This document shows positions 57,518 to 64,000 of a stretch of 64,000 bases of DNA, piece after piece. The position numbers and the translations under genes are program-made. The stretch covers positions 21,573,681 to 21,637,680 of the forward strand of contig OU612071.1 in the NCBI GenBank assembly GCA_914767715.1, given 5' to 3'. Position 1 is the stretch's first letter, and the number at the start of each line of letters is the position of its first letter. Origin of the DNA: Membranipora membranacea. Taxonomy: Eukaryota; Bryozoa; Gymnolaemata; Cheilostomatida; Membraniporidae. The notes beneath the pieces were generated by a model, which saw nothing but the letters and a program-made list of their open reading frames with translations, ran no database searches and was not told the origin of the DNA.

Positions 57518-58522
57518 TTATTTGGATTGAAATTGACTAATTATAATTAAAAAGCCTGGTATCGGGACTGCAAATCGTTGATAACAACATTGTTCCAAAT
57601 AAGTTTTAACAACACTGCTCTCCTCACCTTCAGATTTTCCATACCGCGAGCCGTAGTAATTCCATGTAAACTTAAGTGGGACCTCGAAGGAAGTGGATAA
57701 GTTGAATAGGGGAATGTGAGATATATACTGTGCACTGCACCCGTCTGACCAGATGTGCACGTGTTTTATATGCTGTTATGCGCACAAATGAATCTCTCTT
57801 TACATCGGAACAGGGACTAAACACAATCACCATAGGGTGTATGGTAACAGAATTTCGAACATAGTACGCTGATTGGGCCTCCGAGGATTGTCTGCAAACA
57901 TAGTTCTCTGCAAAATCGATAACGCAGACAGCCTCATCTGCTGAGAGGTTCTCCTTACACCTTTTGTATGAAGGCAGTTATGCTACAGCATTTGAGATAT
58001 GCAAAGTAAAGTTTGCCATTCTAGTGACTAGTGATTTGATTACATCTGTCTGATTCTCGCACGTCACCACCACCACCACCACCACCATCATCGCATCTCG
58101 CTAACCAATCGCTGAAAACGTCCCTCAGCTGAGCATTTCTTACAACTTCTTCTGAGACACGCTTCATTTTTTAGATCACAAACCATCTTCGCTGCCAAGT
58201 CCATCTCCCTACCAGGAGAGCTAAGGTCAGAAGAATGTAGTCCAGTTCTTGCCATAGAAAGCCTGATTGACTTGCACATCATTGCTATCGAGTCGCATAT
58301 GTCACTAACGCTCTGTAGCCAGCGGGCGGCTTTCATTAACTTCACATGTTTAGGTCTCAGTTTGTAGAAAGTTGTTTTGCTCAGCTTTGCCTCTGGGTTT
58401 TCTGCTATATATCTTTTGTATGTGGACTTTTTGCTTTGTTGTAGAACACAGCACCTTGATTGTATGATGAGATAGATCGTAACAAACAAAATCCACAGCC
58501 AGTCATTAATGGCGTTTGCCAT
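57518..58522 (-). pseudogene. Transposase-like gene of an uncharacterised DDE-type family, disrupted
   Basis: Three minus-strand pieces follow each other. 58088-58522 reads NPEAKLSKTTFYKLRPKHV, LMKAARWLQSVSDICDS, IRLSMARTGLHS and a Cys-rich end (CLRRSCKKC). About 57770-57990, after a TAA, reads CKENLSADEAVCVIDFAEN and SAYYVRNSVTIHPMVIVF. 57518-57760, shifted by one base, reads HIWSDGCSAQYISHIPLFN, FTWNYYGSRYGKSEGEES and VVKTYLEQ. The D in VIDFAEN and the D in IWSDGC are conserved in a widespread invertebrate protein family that looks like a DDE-type transposase. This is recalled from similar genes, not from a search. The middle region is shorter than I expect, and an in-frame stop and at least two shifts, one at a (CAC)n microsatellite near 58067-58090, make it a pseudogene. 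Confidence 0.65.
58067..58090. repeat. (CAC)n microsatellite inside the transposase-like pseudogene
   Basis: About eight CAC units (CACCACCACCACCACCAC) separate the N-terminal piece from the continuation in another frame. Repeat-length change may have caused the frame break. Confidence 0.85.
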
Positions 58523-60677
58523 CCCGAAAGCCGATAAGGGATGGCTGCGTCAAGAGTTAACTGAGTGTTTTCAGGAATAACCTAATGTTGGCCAACAATT
58601 GTCATGTAAATTGTCAAGTGATCATTTTTATCAGTAATCACTTCTGTTGCGACAGCTCATGCCCACCTAATCAAAATGGCAGCTCTGACAGTATGTAGCC
58701 ATGCTGCATATATAGGTTGACTGCTTTATTCTTTTAGCTTGTTGACTTTCACCTAAGACACTCCTCCAAAACCTCTACCCCGAGCCCCGCTGGGGGGGCT
58801 AAGACCCGGCTGGGTTTTCTCGGGCGCTATGTGGCCTTGGTGCACAGCTACGCTGCACCGGACAGTAAAAAATGGCAGGGCCACAACTGAAGGCTAGAAA
58901 TCCCCCCTGGTCCATTCAACTGATATCCGAGAGTTTAGGTAAAACATTTCAGTACAAATTCCGTGCATAGGTGAGCTATGACCCATTACATACTAAAATT
59001 ATTACAATCCTGATCATAGTCAATGTTGTTTGAGTCTGAAATCAACAGTCAAACAGCGATGGTCTATCATGACAAACATAATTCTACTAATAAGCCTAGA
59101 GATTTGAGGATAGAACTCAAGAAAACAAATTTAGAGTGGAAATATGCTTCAATACCAGGCACCCTATGGTGAACCTCCACACAAAGATAATATTAGAAGC
59201 ACGATGGGCTCAGAATAAAATCATACTGCAACTTTAAAACACCACCTTCCTGCCCATGAATAGTATCAACATTTTAGTCGTCCTCAAATTTTTGATACAA
59301 CACATTTGAATGAAACATTATGGTATCATGTGCATCTAATCACATAGCTAAGCTAGTGCAGGTGTGGTGACAGTCCACAGCATGAAATTACACAATAATC
59401 AAACACATAGTTGAATAAATTTATGGAGTCACTACTGTGCTAGTCTGCTAGCAACAGAGGGTCATGTGCAACAAGTCTGTTACTTATCCTCATACAGATG
59501 CGGTCACATTCCAAAGCATGAAATTACACAATCATCAAACACATAGTAGAATTCATTTATAGAATCACTACTGTCCTAGCCTGCCAGCAACAGAGTGTCA
59601 TGTGCAAAAATTCCATTACTTAACCCCATTCAGTTTATCAATCAATCATTACTTTTCTAGTGCGCCTTTCCACTAGCAATGCCTACGAATCATATTTCTA
59701 ATATTATGCCAAATTGAAAGTGAATGAAATTCACGCGCCTACCAGTCAAGCTCTAAAAATCTCTTATATGAACATCTCTGTGGTCTTTGAGTTTGTTTCA
59801 TACTGAAGCTTGGAATCACCACCTTAGCTGCCAAAAAATCATTAATTAGATCATAATCTAGATCGATTCAATTATGAGTTCTTTTAGTAGCAATATGGAG
59901 CTCGAAAATGAAGACTACTTCATACCATCACCTTAGCTGGACTTAAATTGCATAATTGCGCCATTTACTGTTATCTTATGAGAATGGACATACCGTAAAT
60001 TAATGAAAATTACCTGAGTCCAGAGCAGATCTTGAAATATACTGGAGAAGAATAAAGTATCTGTTTAGAGAAGTATAAATATCCGATCACAGTAGAATTA
60101 TTTCTGGCTGTAGGTTTGTAAGTGATGAACTTCTTCATTGTCTGAGCACAAGGGTGGAAATGACTATGCTATTATTATTACTATTACTATTACTATTATA
60201 GCGTTGTTTTGATTCTGAGATAGTTCTCCTACTTCACCCTTGCAATGGATTATTTTGAAGCTAAAATGACCTGCTAATTGAAAAACAATCAGCTGTGATT
60301 TGATACTCTGAATTAACCAACTGTCTTTTGAAATTGGCCAAAGGTGATAAAAGAGTAAAATTAATTCTAAGGGTGAAGTGGGGGAACCATCTTGGAATCA
60401 AAACAACTTTTATTTGATGCTAATTTGCCTTTTGATTATGAGCTAGAATCATTCTGATTCTAAAATTTCTTTGTGTGTACCTATTGTCAAGCATTTTGGT
60501 ACTCAAATATGCACTCAAAATAATATTTTGTATGTGGGGATTACAACTTTCACTTTTATGTGATTAACAAATTTCAGAAATATCTCACCTTTGCCCTACT
60601 ATTTTATGACCTGTCCCCATTGTATGTTGCTGGGATGTTAAATCCTTAGGCTTGTTTACTCACTGTAATTGGAATTT
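58523..60677. other. Non-coding stretch with a 136-bp direct duplication
   Basis: A GC-rich patch lies at 58780-58870. No gene was recognised. The duplication at 59361-59632 is listed separately, and a (TAT/TAC)n tract lies near 60173-60200. Confidence 0.5.
59361..59632. repeat. Two-copy ~136-bp direct tandem duplication
   Basis: GCATGAAATTACACAATAAT at about 59380 recurs as GCATGAAATTACACAATCAT at about 59516. The blocks that follow (CAAACACATAGT, CAACAGAG, GTCATGTGCAA) keep the same spacing. The copies differ by roughly 15%. Confidence 0.8.
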
Positions 60678-60749
60678 ATGGGACCTTAAAAGTCATTTGG
60701 AACTTCAAATCTACAATTTAAAGTTCCAAATGACTGTTTTAGGTCCCAT
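60678..60749. repeat. Hairpin with ~29-bp arms
   Basis: The left arm 60678-60705 (ATGGGACCTTAAAAGTCATT...) and right arm 60720-60749 pair with few mismatches around a 14-nt loop. Part of the arm (CATTTGGAA) is repeated again just downstream near 60770. Confidence 0.8.
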
Positions 60750-60851
60750 ATGACATGTATGATGACCATTTGGAATGTTTTAGTCATTGGGAACGTTAAG
60801 TTGGAACCGTTTGGATAACAGTGTAGGAATTCTGGCAGATGAAACACTCAC

Positions 60852-60923
60852 GCACCTTTATAGTCTCGCTCCTTTTGTTTGAAACCTCGATATTACTTAT
60901 CTCTTTCATTTTTGCCCTACAGA
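60852..60923 (-). CDS. Candidate small exon, possibly of the EGF-domain gene
   Basis: Minus-strand segment between acceptor GTCGAATACAG and donor GTGAGTG, 72 bases, phase 1 in and phase 1 out, reading CRAKMKEISNIEVSNKRSET. The phase class matches the upstream EGF exon and micro-exon, so the three can be joined in frame. No domain is recognised. Confidence 0.35.
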
Positions 60924-61548
60924 CTGTATTCGACAAAGAAATTAAAGATGAGGCAGTATCATAAAATCGTAAAATGTTATGTTTCCTAAAGATATATTTA
61001 GGCGAAAACTGCTACAAAACATTCATTGAATTTACTTGTTTGTGAATAATTTGTGTTTAAAATTTTACTAGACATAATTGAGATTACTTGCTAATTCTTA
61101 AAAGTCAGTTAGTTTGTTTGAATATTTGATAAACAGTCAGGAAAAGAACACGGTAATCAATGGTGTTCAGATAAATGAAGGTAACAGGAAGTTAAAGCAG
61201 CAGCGAACATTAAGATTGAGAAGGTCTCACTCCTTGATGTGCCCATGCTCATCAGATGACCACCTTCATCAAAGGCTCCGAGTACAGGAAAAACTGCGCC
61301 TAGATAATTAAAATAGTTTACAGTCACATTTAACACCATTTAGAGGTCATGTTTGTATACAAATCCTCAAAATTTGCTTACAGACAGTATCATTGGGGTT
61401 CTGATACATGCAACACTTACAAATTTGAGTGGACAAATAATTTTGGATAAACAAGTTTCAGGTCCAAATTTGTTGTACTCCGGTTCTGATAAATATAGTA
61501 GAGACCCATTGTACTCCTAAGTACAGTAAGATTGTCATAAGCACTCAC

Positions 61549-61563
61549 CAGTTCTTGGAGAAT
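61549..61563 (-). CDS. Candidate 15-nt micro-exon
   Basis: ATTCTCCAAGAACTG on the minus strand is preceded by TTCTTTGGTTACAG and followed by GTGAGTGC, both near consensus. It is phase 1-1 and joins in frame to the EGF exon (adds Y-S-P-R-T). At this length only the splice sites support it. Confidence 0.4.
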
Positions 61564-61766
61564 CTGTAACCAAAGAAAATAGAACAATGATACAAATCAG
61601 GAGAACATGTAAACATGATGGTATGTGCTAATAAAGCACTAATATTTTGCCGACCATGTTTCGGGATGGCGAGTGATAAGACCCCTGAATTTTAATCAGC
61701 CATTAGATCTGCAGACACATGTTTTTGATTTGAACGCTCCAAGCATTGAGGAAAATTTGAACTCAC

Positions 61767-61892
61767 ATATTGAACATGTTGAGCCAGACCAGTCGTCATG
61801 ACATAAACATTCAAAGCCATTTCCTCGCCATGAGTCAGAACAAATTCCATGAGGACCACAAGGCGCGCTGGCACAGTCATCGGCACCAACCC
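61767..61892 (-). CDS. EGF-like domain exon (host gene)
   Basis: The exon lies between an acceptor CCTTTTAAATGCAG and a donor GTGAGT. Its 126 bases are phase 1 at both ends, the standard arrangement for shuffled EGF modules. It encodes one complete six-cysteine EGF-like domain (DDCASAPCGPHGIC, then GNGFECLCHDDWSGSTC) with spacing C-x4-C-x5-C-x10-C-x-C-x8-C. EGF domains are extracellular disulfide-linked modules of secreted or membrane proteins. The absence of lesions and the exon phasing make this the clearest ordinary gene in the window. Upstream exons would lie at higher coordinates or beyond the window. Protein identity cannot be stated from one domain. Confidence 0.85.
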
Positions 61893-64000
61893 CTGCATTT
61901 AAAAGGGAATGAAAAAACTCAATTTATCTGAATGTGTCAGCCTATATCTTGCTTATGTTGAAAGGATAATTTTTGATACAACCAATTTTAATTTCAATAG
62001 AGGGGAAAACCCTCTTGGCGATGAAGGCCTAGACTTACTACTAAATGGTAAATCAGAGCACTCTGGGCTTGTCTAGTGCTAACACTACGATTTTACGATG
62101 CGTTGTCTACACTAGATTATTACGAATTTAATTAGGAGTTGTCCCCACGTGAATAAACAAACATTAGAGCCTATTCAAGCTGATAAGGAGTCACAAAACC
62201 AAGCAAGTCCAGCATCAATCCAACAGTCAAACCACAACAGCACTCTGTCAAAGGAATTTTCAATTATTTAGTTTACCATTTACTGAAACACTCACAGTAA
62301 TTGTACGTATCAGCATTCAGTTGATTTGCAAAATAATTCATCGCAAACCATATTCTATCATGATGAGAGGGTGCTTTTTCTAGCTTTCAATTTGTTACCC
62401 TGCCAATCCTGACTGTCTTGAGGGCTTGAAGCGTCAAAGTAAAACCAGCTGGAAGGTTTTGTGGGGGGAGGCACTGTAAGCCTAGAGAGCAATTGAGGGC
62501 CATAAAAATTAAATTGTCTGGGTTTTAGATGAGTGTCTATGGTGAAAGTTCATAAGCAGATTACCAAAAGAATAAAATCGTCGCTACAATTTTGATCGAA
62601 TTACTTAGACGGGCATGAGCTATCTCAACAATTGATAACTTAAAAAAAGAATGACTTAACATTTTACATTACAGGTGAGGTCATTCTTGAATAGAAATCA
62701 GGGATTTTGTTGTTATGATCTATCTTATCATACAATCAAGGGCTTGTTGATTGAATTGAGCATGACATTAATATTCCACTTTAAATCCATGTGATAATCT
62801 GAGAGAAATCAATTATATTCAGCATTAGACGCAGCTAAATTTTATGGTGAAGAAACTATGAAGCTCTTCCTGATTTAGAACAAGAGAAAATCACAGATTA
62901 GCAGGTTCAATTTGTGTTAAAAAACGGATGGGTTGTTGACAACACCTTCGAATATTTTCGGCTGATACAACTCACCGGCGTGAGTTTCCGATCCCTATGA
63001 GTTGGATAGATTTGATGATTGTCTGTCTATTCATATAGGTACAAAATTGTCAATGTCAATACACACATCATCCTATGTTTCTCATTTACGTAATATTAAG
63101 AATGAGTGAAATAGGCCAGGTATTATGCAGCATTTGGGTGAGACTGGGCTGGTGTGACCGTATACTGTGATACCGCCCTGCACGACGATTTTAACATAAA
63201 TAGAGAGTCAAGTGGAATTTCTTTTTATGCATAGGTAGTAAATTGTTTTCAACACGATGTGCAAATTATGAGAAAAGTTCTGACCGCAAGGCATATTCTT
63301 CAGTGCCGCTTAGGGCCTCATACGCAGGTACCGATTTTGGTTTTCACTCAATAGCACTCCGTCAATGAAAAGGTAGCCCTCAAACAAGACTTCAGAAAAC
63401 TCAGGTGGGGTACTATGAATCACACTGCATATTTGAAGGACATGTGGTTTCCCCGATGGATCTTGATCGTCTTGCTGCCCCTAATCTTTTCTCCCATGGC
63501 AAAACTGCTGACATTACTTCATGCAGGGTTGTTAACTCATGTGAAGGAAGCTTGATTTTAAAAATGATTACATGAAATTTTGGACCAGACAACACCAAGG
63601 GCCGTAGAATAAGTTTCGGCAAAATCAGAATCCTTGAGGGTAAGAATTAAGACCAGGTGGGGTACTATAATTTAGTCAAACCAGGCAGTTTCTCTTTAAA
63701 TCCTTTACTCACTTAGAGGGCTAGCTTGGTAGCCTACTCGTATACAACATTAAATATTTAACTATTTATCAGTGTCACTTATTACTGAAGATATAAATAT
63801 CAAGTATCATATTTTTAGTAGTACAACCATCCAAATTTAATTCACTCAATCACAAACAGATACTTAGAGACGACACATTGCAAAAAGAAACTACTTAGCC
63901 TAATGAGTGATCTGCTTAGTAAATATTTTAAAATAAGTGCACGACAAAGATTTAGCTCAGAGTATGAGCTATTACTCACTCACATGCACAGAGTGTTCGG
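61893..64000. other. Intron-like or intergenic sequence
   Basis: No further EGF or other domain exon was recognised. AGGTGGGGTACTA occurs twice, near 63404 and 63654, in similar context, marking a small direct repeat. Confidence 0.45.

Noticed and set aside
63413-63622. Minus-strand 69-codon frame near the right edge
   Set aside because: No recognisable motif. It is flanked by a small direct repeat (AGGTGGGGTACTA), suggesting repeat-derived sequence.

Overview
The window is animal nuclear DNA. Genes are split into short exons with GT-AG introns, about 31 kb between the array and the coding blocks is AT-rich non-coding sequence, and the coding traces are mostly metazoan transposon families plus one EGF-like exon. 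The mix of large MULE-type, RecQ-bearing and LINE elements suggests a marine invertebrate, possibly a non-vertebrate deuterostome. The phylum cannot be fixed from this sequence.

Layout. Positions 1-6173 are a 61-bp GC- and CpG-rich satellite of about 101 near-identical copies, cut by the left window edge. It abuts a degenerate Ty3/Gypsy integrase fragment (to 6550). From 6.5 to 18 kb the sequence is mostly non-coding, with hairpins, a decayed LINE fragment and three plus-strand putative exons of an unidentified gene. From 19.6 to 58.5 kb nearly every coding trace is on the minus strand. These traces are transposase-like blocks at 20-23 kb, an unidentified multi-exon gene at 25.3-26.8 kb, isolated exons at 29-34 kb (one MULE-like, one DUF4806-like), an Ulp1-like protease remnant at 35.2 kb and another degenerate block at 36 kb. 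A three-copy dispersed repeat and a 42-bp tandem repeat lie among them.

The centrepiece is nested transposition at 37.4-45.2 kb. A MULE-type transposase gene (minus strand) is split by a 5,637-bp element at 39011-44647. That element has 88-bp perfect terminal inverted repeats and a perfect 9-bp target-site duplication, and it carries a decayed RecQ-like helicase gene. Removing the element and one duplication copy restores the host reading frame. A palindromic mini-element with the same ends and a roughly 380-bp foldback sit inside it.

Further right, a zinc-finger gene of a mobile-element-like family (46.1-50.8 kb, minus) is split by a 5'-truncated LINE with an intact reverse-transcriptase ORF (46633-48517). 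Then come a ~315-bp tandem repeat (51.7-53.2 kb), a PHD-finger gene (54.1-56.7 kb), another transposase-like pseudogene (57.5-58.5 kb), and exons of an EGF-domain gene (60.9-61.9 kb), the best candidate for an ordinary host gene.

Many coding blocks carry single-base frameshifts, several in homopolymers, so most are read as pseudogenes. Uncorrected assembly indels remain possible.
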